64,000 bases of DNA from an uncultured Saprospiraceae bacterium (GTDB lineage: Bacteria; Bacteroidota; Bacteroidia; Chitinophagales; Saprospiraceae). The position numbers and the translations under genes are program-made. This document shows, in pieces, positions 10,493 through 19,864 of the stretch (within the stretch, counting starts at the first letter, position 1; each line of letters opens with the position of its first letter). The notes beneath the pieces were generated by a model. That model saw only the letters and a list, made by a program, of their open reading frames with translations, was not told where the DNA came from and ran no database searches. The stretch is from NCBI GenBank assembly GCA_937921775.1, contig CAKZUK010000001.1:88429-152428 (forward strand), given 5' to 3'.

Positions 10493-10576
10493 TTGATGTA
10501 GTTTTTATCTCGGAGACGTTTGTTGAACTTTTAAAGTGACTAAACGCCTTTAACTAGATTGCAAATTGCTTAAAAT

Positions 10577-11446
10577 TTAATCACCCTCAGGTTCCTGCGC
10601 TTCAGGTTTCTTTACATCAATCAAATAAGTCCCATCTTTCTCCAAACGAATCAATCGTTTTTTGTAAAGTAAGCCGATTGCTTTTTTAAATGTCTTTTTA
10701 CTCATTTCAAGATGAAAAGTTATTTCGTCAGGCTTACTCTTGTCAGTCAAAGGCATAAAACCTTTTTTACTTTCAAGGTACTCCATTATCTTTTTCGAGT
10801 TGGGTTCGGCAATGTTTTGGTAGCCCGGTTTTTGTAGGATAACATCAATTTTGTTGTCCTCTCTTACATTTTTGATGTAGGCTTTTTTTCTTTGCCCTGG
10901 TCGTAATTGGGTAAAGACTTCATTGTCATAAACGAGTCCTTTGTGTAGGTCATTGATGATTACGTTGTAGCCAAGATCTGTTGGTTCCCATACAAGGATA
11001 TCTACTTCTTCGCCCGGCTTAACGGTTATTTCTTCATCATCCAAGAAGCGGTTGATTTGATTGGATCCAACTAGTCTGTCGGAGTCTTCGTCGATGTACA
11101 TGAAGATCAGGTAGTAGCGGCCCTCCAGCATTTTGGCTTGCTGTTCTCGAAAGGGAACGAAGAGATCTTTTTCAATACCCATGTCCATGAAAGCGCCGTG
11201 TTCACTCACTTTTTCTACGCGAAGTAGTTCAAATTCATGTAAGGTTATTTTGGGATTCATGGTAGTGGCAATAAGTCGTCCTTCTCCATCTTTGTAGATG
11301 AAGACCTCTAGCATTTCTCCAACTTTGAAGTTGTCGGGAATGTATTTTCCGGGAAGGAGAATATCATTACCTTCCTCATCCCCGAGGAATAATCCACTTC
11401 CAGTTTCTCTAAGTATTTCTAAATCTTGTAGCTCTCCGAATTCCAT
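10577..11446 (-). CDS. S1-domain RNA-binding protein, CvfB-like
   Basis: 'LRETGSGLFLGDEEGNDILLPGKYIP', 'GEMLEVFIYKDGEGRLIATT', winged-helix-like C-terminus 'SKKTFKKAIGLLYKKRLIRLE'. Confidence 0.85.
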   Translation of the reverse strand: MEFGELQDLEILRETGSGLFLGDEEGNDILLPGKYIPDNFKVGEMLEVFIYKDGEGRLIATTMNPKITLHEFELLRVEKVSEHGAFMDMGIEKDLFVPFREQQAKMLEGRYYLIFMYIDEDSDRLVGSNQINRFLDDEEITVKPGEEVDILVWEPTDLGYNVIINDLHKGLVYDNEVFTQLRPGQRKKAYIKNVREDNKIDVILQKPGYQNIAEPNSKKIMEYLESKKGFMPLTDKSKPDEITFHLEMSKKTFKKAIGLLYKKRLIRLEKDGTYLIDVKKPEAQEPEGD

Positions 11447-11447
11447 G

Positions 11448-12785
11448 TTATTTTGTCTTCTTTTGTTTGCCGCTTCGTTTAGTAACGGACTTAAATTTTT
11501 CTTTCAATTTTCTTTTGTATGAGTTCCCTAGGTTCACTTTTTGATTCTTTAAACTCTTTTCTTGATAAGCTCCTTTTGATTTCATGCTAGGGGAGGACAT
11601 GTAGTGTTTGTCACCACCCATTCGTTCTCTTTCCGCTTCGATGGTCTCTTCTGATATTTCCAAATCTTCGGGAAGTTCTAGCATCTCTATTTTCATCTTC
11701 ATCAAGTCCTCGATGTCTAGTTGTAGCTCTTCTTCACTTTCCTTTATAAAAGAAATGGCAATACCATCTTTGTCAGCTCTACCTGTACGACCAATTCGGT
11801 GAATATAATCAGGAGCTTCATCTGGTAAATCAAAGTTGATAACATGACTCACCTCTTTGATATCTAATCCTCTCGCAATAATGTCCGTTGCAATAAGCGC
11901 TCTGAAAGTTCCATCTTGAAAACCTTCCACATTTCGAATTCTATAGTTTTGAGATTTATTAGAATGGATGACTCCAATAGTTTCTGGAAACTTCGCCTCC
12001 ACTATTTCGTGTAGAAAATCTGCAAGTTTTTTAGATCCTGCAAAAATTAAAATCTTGGTAAAGTTTTCATGATCTTCCAAAAGTTTAACTAGTAAATTAG
12101 CCTTAGTATAAAAGTTGGGAAGAATATAGGCATACTGCTTGATTTGCTCGAGTGGCGTACCGTGAGCTGCTACAATAATTCGCTCTGGTTTATTGAAGAA
12201 AGTATCGATCAATTTTTCTGCATCCGGATTCATAGTCGCAGAGAAAAGTAAATTTTGTCTGCGCTCTGGAAGGATATCGAGAATACTGTTGAGTTGAGGC
12301 CGGAATCCGAGGTTCATCATTTCATCAAACTCATCGATGACGAGTTTTCTGATCAATGTGAGTTTGAGGGCGCCATTAAGATTCAAATCTAAAAGACGAC
12401 CAGGCGTAGCCACAATCACGTCATGTCCTTCGCGGAGCATGATGGCCTGCGTATTAATGTTGGTACCTCCATAAACTCCTGCCACGCGCAAGGTAGTGTA
12501 GGTGCTTAATAGTTCAATTTCTGCAACCACCTGCAATACTAATTCACGAGTAGGTACGAGTATGAGAATTCGGGGAATAGAATCTTTGTTGAACTTCCAA
12601 AGCCGAAGCAATGGTAGTAAGTAAGCTAAAGTCTTTCCTGTTCCAGTTTGGGCAACACCAGCTACGTCTCTACCAGACATAATGAGGGAAAATACCTCAC
12701 GTTGGATAGGAGTAGGATTGAAGAAACCTCGTTCGGTGAGGCTTTTCTTCAGTGCGCTGTTTAGATTTAAATCGTCAAAAGTCAA
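11448..12785 (-). CDS. DEAD/DEAH-box RNA helicase
   Basis: 'AQTGTGKTLAYLLP', 'PTREL', 'VATPGRLLDL', 'IDEFDEM' (DEFD variant), 'FSATM', 'HRIGRTGRADKDG'. Confidence 0.93.
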   Translation of the reverse strand: MTFDDLNLNSALKKSLTERGFFNPTPIQREVFSLIMSGRDVAGVAQTGTGKTLAYLLPLLRLWKFNKDSIPRILILVPTRELVLQVVAEIELLSTYTTLRVAGVYGGTNINTQAIMLREGHDVIVATPGRLLDLNLNGALKLTLIRKLVIDEFDEMMNLGFRPQLNSILDILPERRQNLLFSATMNPDAEKLIDTFFNKPERIIVAAHGTPLEQIKQYAYILPNFYTKANLLVKLLEDHENFTKILIFAGSKKLADFLHEIVEAKFPETIGVIHSNKSQNYRIRNVEGFQDGTFRALIATDIIARGLDIKEVSHVINFDLPDEAPDYIHRIGRTGRADKDGIAISFIKESEEELQLDIEDLMKMKIEMLELPEDLEISEETIEAERERMGGDKHYMSSPSMKSKGAYQEKSLKNQKVNLGNSYKRKLKEKFKSVTKRSGKQKKTK

Positions 12786-13058
12786 GAGTCTGTTTTTTAA
12801 TGTGCCACAAAGATAGCTTTTTTGGACTGGATTTAGGCGTGGGAAGCCTGTTCAATTAGCAGTGTCCTAAAAAAAGTAAAATCAAAAAATCAATCAAAAT
12901 TAACCCCAAAAAGTATATAGATGACTTGGTTCAACTGGCTGATAATCAAATAGGTAAATGTATCGATATTTCATCTTAGATGAAGTGCTTTGATTTTGAT
13001 TGTCATTTTGATTTTGACAAAAGGGGAGAGTCTCCTTGAGGAGAGTCGAGTTAGCCCT

Positions 13059-13691
13059 TTATTGTCCATCTAATTCTAGCATTTCATACAGTCGCTTAAA
13101 CTCAGCTAGATAATGCTGTCGATGACTAAGACCATTGGTACCACCGTTGACTCGTTTGGTGACCATGTGGATATCATCTAGATCAGCAAATTGATTGATT
13201 TTGCGTTTTTTCCAGTACCAAGCAGCAGATTTGAGTGCCCATTCTGGTTCTAGTATTAGATCTGGCTTAGTGATAAAATCGATGTTTTGAGATTTTCCGA
13301 ACTTATCATAGTTCCATTTTCCAGTTAGCTGAATGAGTCCTCGACCTCGGAATTTCCAACCATCACCGCTTGCTTCATCCCCATTTCCCATGCGATTGGC
13401 GTATACCCGGTTAGCAATTTTTTCGGGCTGGCGAGCATAGAGCTCTGCCTCTTCAATACTAGAGAAGTATTTTCGAAAGGTGATTCTGAGTGCTTTTGCA
13501 GAATAGTTAAGATTCTCCTCCGTGTATCGGAGTCCTCCACTTTCATGTGCAAGTTGAGCTAAGAAGTGTGCTTTTCGCAAAGAAGTATCGATGCCATAGC
13601 TGGGTAAAATATGGCTAAGGTGGGGAATAAAGGCTTCCGCTTTTGTCCAATTGACGTTTGGAATAATGGCTTTGAATTTGTCAGTTTTCAT
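13059..13691 (-). CDS. GH19 family chitinase/endolysin-like protein
   Basis: 'FLAQLAHESGGLRYTEENLNYSAKAL', 'IANRVYANRMGNGDEASGDGWKFRGRGLIQLTGKWNY'. Confidence 0.9.
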   Translation of the reverse strand: MKTDKFKAIIPNVNWTKAEAFIPHLSHILPSYGIDTSLRKAHFLAQLAHESGGLRYTEENLNYSAKALRITFRKYFSSIEEAELYARQPEKIANRVYANRMGNGDEASGDGWKFRGRGLIQLTGKWNYDKFGKSQNIDFITKPDLILEPEWALKSAAWYWKKRKINQFADLDDIHMVTKRVNGGTNGLSHRQHYLAEFKRLYEMLELDGQ

Positions 13692-13873
13692 TGGTAGAGG
13701 GGGTTGTTTTTATAAATATAGGGAATTTTAAACCGAAGACGGAAGTTGGAAGAGCGAAGTTTGCTGTAAATCTATGTTGGCCGGCAGGCTACTGTGAATC
13801 TCTATGGACTGAGAAGACTAATATAACTAGACTAAGCTAAGCGCTTCAAAGTATGAAAAACTTTGTGGACAGA

Positions 13874-14416
13874 CTAAGCCGAGCACATATCATACAATCG
13901 GTTCACGGTTTTCCAATTCCGAGTAGTGCATGGCACTTTTAATTTTCTTTCGAAAAAATTATTGGTGAGTTTGGTTCGTCCATAACCATTAGGACAGTGT
14001 ACGTATATACTTTGTTTGTCAATGATGAAATCATCGTTTGGATCTTCGTGAGCTTTGACTGTATTGGTGAGTGTCTTGTCTGCTAGTTTGGCCATGAAGG
14101 TGACATGTAATTTGCTGATGTCAATAGCTGGATTTTTTAAAAAAGGATTTTTACTGATTACTTTTTTAAGTATTTTTTCAGTCGTGATTAATATTGGGAC
14201 ATCGAATCCATATTCCTTTTTTATTTTACTTAGAATTTTTTTGGCAATAGCTGTTTCATCATTTAGTGAGCTCTTAAACAATACGTTTCCACTTTGAATA
14301 TATGTTTGTACATCAGTAAATCCGATGGATTCATAATGGCCTTTTAGCTCAGCCATTTTGATCTTCTTTTGACCGGATACGTTGATGCCGCGGAGTAAGG
14401 AGATGTAGTGAGTCAT
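13874..14416 (-). CDS. DUF1697 domain-containing protein
   Basis: 'MTHYISLLRGINVSGQKKIKMAELKGHYESIGFTDVQTYIQSGNVLF'; start trimmed to this Met. Confidence 0.92.
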   Translation of the reverse strand: MTHYISLLRGINVSGQKKIKMAELKGHYESIGFTDVQTYIQSGNVLFKSSLNDETAIAKKILSKIKKEYGFDVPILITTEKILKKVISKNPFLKNPAIDISKLHVTFMAKLADKTLTNTVKAHEDPNDDFIIDKQSIYVHCPNGYGRTKLTNNFFERKLKVPCTTRNWKTVNRLYDMCSA

Positions 14417-14446
14417 AGTTGGAACTTGAAAATTGAATTTATAAAA

Positions 14447-14495
14447 GGAAATATTCACACAAAAGCTTAACACTTTAATTTGTGTGAATACTTCC
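14447..14495 (-). terminator. Inverted repeat / probable terminator downstream of the 14542-14955 gene
   Basis: GGAAATATTCACACAAA / TTTGTGTGAATACTTCC: 17-bp arms, one mismatch, 15-nt loop; followed on the minus strand by TTTTAT. Confidence 0.7.
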
Positions 14496-14541
14496 TACTT
14501 TCAATGATTAAAATTTTAGAAGTAATTTATTGTATTGATCA

Positions 14542-14955
14542 TTAATTTTCCATATTCTCCCAAGCAGAGCGGCCGTCTTGTTTGATCTGTAAGATGGCGT
14601 ATAGAATAGCAATACCTACCAGTCCCATGATTATTTGACTAATCTCAACTCCCATCATGATGTTTAAGGCAGCGGCAGCGAGTGAGGTACCTATAAAACC
14701 GAAAAAGCCTATCTTTTTCCATTTCCATAGCATGACAGCAAATACTACGTTTGCGATACCAATTATTCCAAGCGCATAAATCATAGCTGGAGAAGAACCA
14801 GCAGTTTCTTCCAAAACAAATTGATTAGCAAATAAATAGGCTAGAGCTATTAATGAGTTTATGACAATCATAAATACTAGATAGGCTGTTACGCAGCCAT
14901 GTCTTTGTTTTAAGTTGAGCTCATTATTTATTGAATCATCTAGTACGTCTTCCAT
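14542..14955 (-). CDS. Hypothetical membrane protein
   Basis: Start trimmed to MEDVLDDSINNELNLKQRHGCVTAYLVF; four hydrophobic segments. Confidence 0.65.
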   Translation of the reverse strand: MEDVLDDSINNELNLKQRHGCVTAYLVFMIVINSLIALAYLFANQFVLEETAGSSPAMIYALGIIGIANVVFAVMLWKWKKIGFFGFIGTSLAAAALNIMMGVEISQIIMGLVGIAILYAILQIKQDGRSAWENMEN

Positions 14956-15146
14956 TTTATATTGGTTTGAATAAAGGTAAAATTTGCTTTGAATGTTACA
15001 GAGTACTAAGCTATTGAAAAGAAAGATGGATGCAAAAGAAATGGATGAATTAGTTGAAAGTAGGAGGTTCACTAGGTCGCTGACTTAGTCGCCTGCCTGT
15101 CAGCAAAGGCAGATTTTAGCTAAAACTTCCGACTAGTCAGCTCCGA

Positions 15147-15611
15147 CTACTTTAAAAAATTCTCAATCTGCCGTCTATGCCTAAGTATATGAACAATTGC
15201 GTGTTCCAGCAATTGTTCAGCATCATAAGTGACACCCCACCTTGTTTTAAAAATCCATTCGTCTACTGTTTGAGAGGGGAGTTGATACTTGTCATCTAAA
15301 ATCTGATCGGTATAAATCAGCATTTTATTTATCTCTTCAATACCTTTTGTTGCATTGTCGATTGGCATATTGTATTCCTTCCATGCATCATCGAAAACAG
15401 TGTTAAGGTAGTTGGCGTAGGTATATCCTGAATGGACAACATGAACATTGATGGTTTGTATAGATTGGCAATCTGGATCTTCCGTTTTATTGTCTCTGAT
15501 TAGTTGGAAATCTTTATCAGAAATATTAGAAAGGACTGCTTTGAGATCAATGGCTGCACGTTCGTATTCATCCATTAGGGCGCCGAGGGCGCCAGTTCTT
15601 TGAGTATTCAT
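15147..15611 (-). CDS. DinB-family protein
   Basis: Four-helix pattern with 'VHVVHSGYTYANYL' and C-terminal 'LLEHAIVHILRHRRQIENFL'. Confidence 0.82.
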   Translation of the reverse strand: MNTQRTGALGALMDEYERAAIDLKAVLSNISDKDFQLIRDNKTEDPDCQSIQTINVHVVHSGYTYANYLNTVFDDAWKEYNMPIDNATKGIEEINKMLIYTDQILDDKYQLPSQTVDEWIFKTRWGVTYDAEQLLEHAIVHILRHRRQIENFLK

Positions 15612-16561
15612 AGTTCTTCTAAGTTAAGTTTGAGTTCGCTAATCAAGTTGTCTAGTTGTTTGATTAGTGTCATATCGGAAAGTTCGATTTTGCTTAGAGA
15701 ATCGACAGTTTCGAGGATTAATTTTTCTACAGAATCGAAGTTGCTGTAAGTAGTATCAATGTTTTCTTGAATGCTTCTGTTTTCAGGAAGCTGTGTTTGT
15801 AAGGCTTTACAAATTAGATCTTTGGTAGCGATAAAATTCTGAATACCTGGAAGTATTTCATTAAATGGCTTAAGCTGTTTGCCTTGAGCTGCTTCTAGTT
15901 TTTGAGCATGTATTTTTATATCATCAAAATTATGTTGAAGCAAAGCAATTTTTTGTGCATCTATCTTTTCCTTGGGGAAGTCTAGGTACAAAACTAGTTC
16001 CTGATAAAGCTGGATAATCTCTTTAAAGGATTTACTTTGAAATGATCGGAGTGCTTTTATTTCGGTACAAGCAATGGTCACACGTCTAAGCACTTTTCTT
16101 GAAGCAGCTTTTAGTGTTTGATCAAAAAGGATAGTTTGCTCTACTTCGTCTTTTTTTCCGCTAAGGATTTGACCAAGTTTTATCAAGCTATAGGCCGCTT
16201 TATCAATCCCATCCGCCTTTTTATTGGTAATTTCTTTGAGCTCATTTTGTTTCTTTGTTATGGCGGTATGAAAATAAGTAATAGATTTTTGAATGATATC
16301 ATTTTTAAAATCATCCTCATCCGCAAGATCAAGCATATTGAGTAGATCGTTGATAAGCGTATTGCGTTGTAGTTGATGTTCCTCGGAAGAGAGAATACCT
16401 TTGATAGAATCTGTTTTGTAATGTTTGTATTTACTTTTTAGCGTTATAGCCAAATTAACCAAATCAGAATCTACAGCTAATGATGAGTTGATTTTGTCAA
16501 AGAAAAGATCGATTTCATTTTCCTTGATATGTTGCTTTAGTTGCTTTAATTTTTCACTCAT
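15608..16561 (-). CDS. EAD11-like (effector-associated domain 11) N-terminal domain plus helical domain
   Basis: N-terminal 'LFFDKINSSLAVDSDLVNLAITLKSKYKHYKTDSIKGILSSEEHQLQRNTLINDLLNMLDLA' fits the EAD11 pattern 'L..L...Y......G.ls.ee....rn.l...LL..ld'; remainder alpha-helical. Confidence 0.65.
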   Translation of the reverse strand: MSEKLKQLKQHIKENEIDLFFDKINSSLAVDSDLVNLAITLKSKYKHYKTDSIKGILSSEEHQLQRNTLINDLLNMLDLADEDDFKNDIIQKSITYFHTAITKKQNELKEITNKKADGIDKAAYSLIKLGQILSGKKDEVEQTILFDQTLKAASRKVLRRVTIACTEIKALRSFQSKSFKEIIQLYQELVLYLDFPKEKIDAQKIALLQHNFDDIKIHAQKLEAAQGKQLKPFNEILPGIQNFIATKDLICKALQTQLPENRSIQENIDTTYSNFDSVEKLILETVDSLSKIELSDMTLIKQLDNLISELKLNLEEL

Positions 16562-16755
16562 ATTGTAAGCAGGTGTTCAATTTAAATTTAGTCCAAGCAC
16601 TTGGTGTTCAAAATTGTGTTTACAATAAATTCTGATGGATTTTGAATCTAGACGACTTGCTTTTTTGGAGTAATCCTTCTGGATTGCTTCACAAAAAAAG
16701 GAAGTATAGGTTTAAAAGGCGCAGATTTATTAGTAGGTTTAATTCTGCACATTAC

Positions 16756-17214
16756 TTACATAAATCTACTAAAACCAATCACAACACCGATAAGGATTAG
16801 CACATAAATACCAAGAGCCACGATGATGAAAATACCATAAAATTTGTAGTGTGATTTTAGATTGGAGAAAGAAGCGGTTAAGCTAGATTCGCTATTATTG
16901 CGTAAAGCTGTAGACATGTTGGTTGAAAACCGGAATAGATAAAGAAAAGGAATGAGTGTAACTAAACCAAGTATTGCGTAGACGATTCCAATTGCTCCCA
17001 TTGATATCGGCATTGGAGTACCTGTGTCAGGCATGAAGCCAGAAGAAAATCCCATCGCTATCCCTGCTATTACGATGATACCAACATATATAAAACCAAT
17101 TATAGAGATGAAAAAAGTCCATTTGGCTGTTTCCTTAAGGAAAGATCTAATTTCAGGATTGAGGGATAGTTGTTCATTAGAAAGTTGACTATCGAGGGGT
17201 AAATTGGCTTCCAT
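16756..17214 (-). CDS. DUF5362-like membrane protein
   Basis: 'LKETAKWTFFISIIGFIYVGIIVIAGI...LRNNSESSLTASFSNLKSHYKFYGIFIIVALGIYVLIL'. Confidence 0.7.
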   Translation of the reverse strand: MEANLPLDSQLSNEQLSLNPEIRSFLKETAKWTFFISIIGFIYVGIIVIAGIAMGFSSGFMPDTGTPMPISMGAIGIVYAILGLVTLIPFLYLFRFSTNMSTALRNNSESSLTASFSNLKSHYKFYGIFIIVALGIYVLILIGVVIGFSRFM

Positions 17215-17590
17215 GGTTTTTTTTTACTAAAATGAATCGATGGTGATGAACGATTGAGGATGGAAAATTACTAAAAGGAAAGGAGATGTACAACTAGATT
17301 TAACGAAATGATGGACTAAGAAGCATTACATTGTGAATGTAAAAGAGATTGGGAATAACGGATAGGATGACGCAAGATGATGTGTTTAGCCAATTCTAAC
17401 TAACTAGAAGTCATTTACTTATAATAACAAATGACTATATGTTGTTAATGAATTGGCTAAAAACCTAACTTTATCTTTGTGTTAAATCCATGACAAAAGG
17501 CATTGAAACGGGACAGCCTATTGAATGAATTATATTGTTCTAAACTATTTAATATCTTGATTATCAGAAGTATATGGTTTTAAATACAGA

Positions 17591-17652
17591 AAAAATAAGG
17601 ACATAAGCTCGAAAGGACTTTTTAGGTACTTTCAAGCTTAATCCTTATTTTT
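17591..17652 (-). terminator. Long hairpin / probable terminator downstream of micropeptide 1
   Basis: AAAAATAAGGA/TCCTTATTTTT outer stem (11 bp) plus AAGCTCGAAAG/CTTTCAAGCTT inner stem (10 of 11). Confidence 0.8.
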
Positions 17653-17822
17653 GTAGTAGACACAGAAACAAGAATTTTCGAGGTTCCAATAACTGCGGGG
17701 ACGTCCTTTCGGGGACGTTCCCTTTGGTACAAAGATATTTAGAATGAAAGAAAGTTTTAGCGAGAAAAAACATTCGTTTTATTCCAATATTTTTACAAAC
17801 TTTGTTGAATCAAGGAAGAACA

Positions 17823-17954
17823 CTACCAAATATCGGCGTCGATAATGATATCACTCATAGTGCCTGTACCACCTTTCAATTTTTTCAAATCGGTAGTATC
17901 AACTTTTTTAATTTGCTTTAATGTGCTTAATTTAGAAATACTTTTTTTAGACAT
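17823..17954 (-). CDS. 43-aa GG-leader micropeptide (putative natural-product/RiPP-like or signalling peptide precursor); not in supplied ORF track
   Basis: ATG...TAG translates to MSKKSISKLSTLKQIKKVDTTDLKKLKGGTGTMSDIIIDADIW; Lys-rich leader, 'LKKLKGG' processing-like motif, acidic core. Confidence 0.75.
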   Translation of the reverse strand: MSKKSISKLSTLKQIKKVDTTDLKKLKGGTGTMSDIIIDADIW

Positions 17955-18055
17955 AACAATGAAATTTATGTGGTTAATTAATAATTACCTTGTTATTTCT
18001 AGTCTGCGAAAAGTTCTATGTAGGCGATTTGTTGAATTGAAAGAATATCAACTCA

Positions 18056-19297
18056 ATGGATAAACGAAGTAATACAAGTACTAAGCCAAAGTCTATTTCA
18101 AACACCCAAAAGGCATTTGCAGCTTGTAGCGATATGGCTATTCAGATGGAGAAATATGCGAAGCGCGGAGAAAGTGAGCTTGTTGTTGAAGATGTACTCG
18201 CTCATTTCAAAAAAGCTAAAAAATATTTGTTCAATAAACTAGCTGGAGAGTTTGCGACTTTTTTACAACACTACTACTACGTAGTTGGGCAAAACGAAAA
18301 GCTAGGCGCAAAATTTACCGAATTTGCTTTATATTATAACGAACTAGCTTATTATGAAAAAATAGTAAAGCTTAAGTTTTCTAGTATTTCCTTTGCTCTT
18401 AACCGCACTAAAAGCCCAGACCTTATTCTAGTAACTAGGCTAAAAGAGATTTGTGATGAGCTCAAAGGTTATCTAATTTATGACTCTGCCGAAATCTGGA
18501 TAAGAACTTACCTGTTACTCAATGCTTATGCTACTCACCAGTCTGATTTTAATCTAATCATTAAACAAAGTCATGAGGTCATTGAATTTTTAAATAAAAA
18601 AGGGATAGAGCGTACTTTTCCTTTTTATAAAGATTTTGCGGTTGCTTATATTCAAACAGGAGATTATGACGCAGCCGTTGTTGCAATCAATAAAGCGATT
18701 GATGGTATCAAAAAAGGAACATCTTCCTGGAGTGTTTTTGTTTATTATCGAGTTATTATCGAACTACATCGAAAGAATTATCAAAAAGCCTATGAGATCT
18801 ATCAAGAGGCAGAAAACAAACGCTACATCAAAAAAGATCTTAATAAAGTTATTTACGAAACTTGGTATTTTGTAAAAGGATACATTAAGTTTTTAATCCT
18901 TGCCGGAAAAGTGGAAGCTGAGTCACATCAATTTAAGATTGGTCATTTCCTAAATAGTATCATCGTCTTCAATAAAGATAAATCAGGTCATAAAATCAAT
19001 ACACTCATTCTGAAAATAATCCTTCGATTAGATTCTGAAAATGGTAGGGAGAATATCATTAAAGAGCGCTCTGCGATCAAGAAATATTCAGAAGAAAACT
19101 TTGAGCAAGGCTCTCGTGCCCGAATTGTGTTCAGACGATTGCTGCACATTGTACCGGGTGACTTTAATGCTGAAATTGTTCAGGAAAAGGTGGCAAAAAA
19201 TGTGGAACCACTTCCTCCATTAAAGGGATATAATCCGGATTTGGAGATGTTGCCTTATGAGGATTTGTGGGAGATGGTTTTGGAGGTGTTGGATTGA
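18056..19297 (+). CDS. Soluble TPR-like helical-repeat protein
   Basis: 413 aa, all-helical; TPR-like segments 'FAVAYIQTGDYDAAVVAINKAIDGI' and 'YYRVIIELHRKNYQKAYEIYQEAE'; no TM or signal peptide. Confidence 0.7.
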   Translation: MDKRSNTSTKPKSISNTQKAFAACSDMAIQMEKYAKRGESELVVEDVLAHFKKAKKYLFNKLAGEFATFLQHYYYVVGQNEKLGAKFTEFALYYNELAYYEKIVKLKFSSISFALNRTKSPDLILVTRLKEICDELKGYLIYDSAEIWIRTYLLLNAYATHQSDFNLIIKQSHEVIEFLNKKGIERTFPFYKDFAVAYIQTGDYDAAVVAINKAIDGIKKGTSSWSVFVYYRVIIELHRKNYQKAYEIYQEAENKRYIKKDLNKVIYETWYFVKGYIKFLILAGKVEAESHQFKIGHFLNSIIVFNKDKSGHKINTLILKIILRLDSENGRENIIKERSAIKKYSEENFEQGSRARIVFRRLLHIVPGDFNAEIVQEKVAKNVEPLPPLKGYNPDLEMLPYEDLWEMVLEVLD

Positions 19298-19716
19298 TTT
19301 GTAAGATAAAATACTTTCTTTAAATAACACTCAACGGCATATCGACTCGCATCAAAATGAGGCTCAGGAAGTAGCTCCGGAGATACCCATTCCCAGCTCT
19401 CACATTTTTCCGGTTCCATCAATGCCGGTTCACCTTCAAATGTAACACACAACAAGTTTACTGAGACATAATGTTCCCCCGTTTCACCATAGGTTTCCAA
19501 ATTATTCGTCACGCAAAACACTTTTGGATTTTGTATTATCAAACCTGTTTCTTCTTGTACTTCTCTGATGGCTGTCGCTTCAAATGTCTCTCCCATTTCA
19601 AGATGTCCACCGGGAATGGAGTAGTAAGGAGATAGCGTATTACGTCGTTTACCAACTAGTATTTTTCCTTCTTTGTTTTGGATGATGATCCCTATTCCTA
19701 CTTTTGGCTGCTTCAT
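19255..19716 (-). CDS. NUDIX hydrolase
   Basis: Nudix box 'GGHLEMGETFEATAIREVQEETGL'. Confidence 0.95.
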   Translation of the reverse strand: MKQPKVGIGIIIQNKEGKILVGKRRNTLSPYYSIPGGHLEMGETFEATAIREVQEETGLIIQNPKVFCVTNNLETYGETGEHYVSVNLLCVTFEGEPALMEPEKCESWEWVSPELLPEPHFDASRYAVECYLKKVFYLTNQSNTSKTISHKSS

Positions 19717-19864
19717 TTTTTTGTTTTTTTATTGGCTTGAAATCTGTCGGGCTGGCATTTTTTTGTCAGATGCGCATAGACTGAAGAGATCACTGGTTTT
19801 AATTTTCCAAATCTGCCTTTCCATTACAAACAAGACTGCAAGTCAAATATAAGCATCTAAGATT

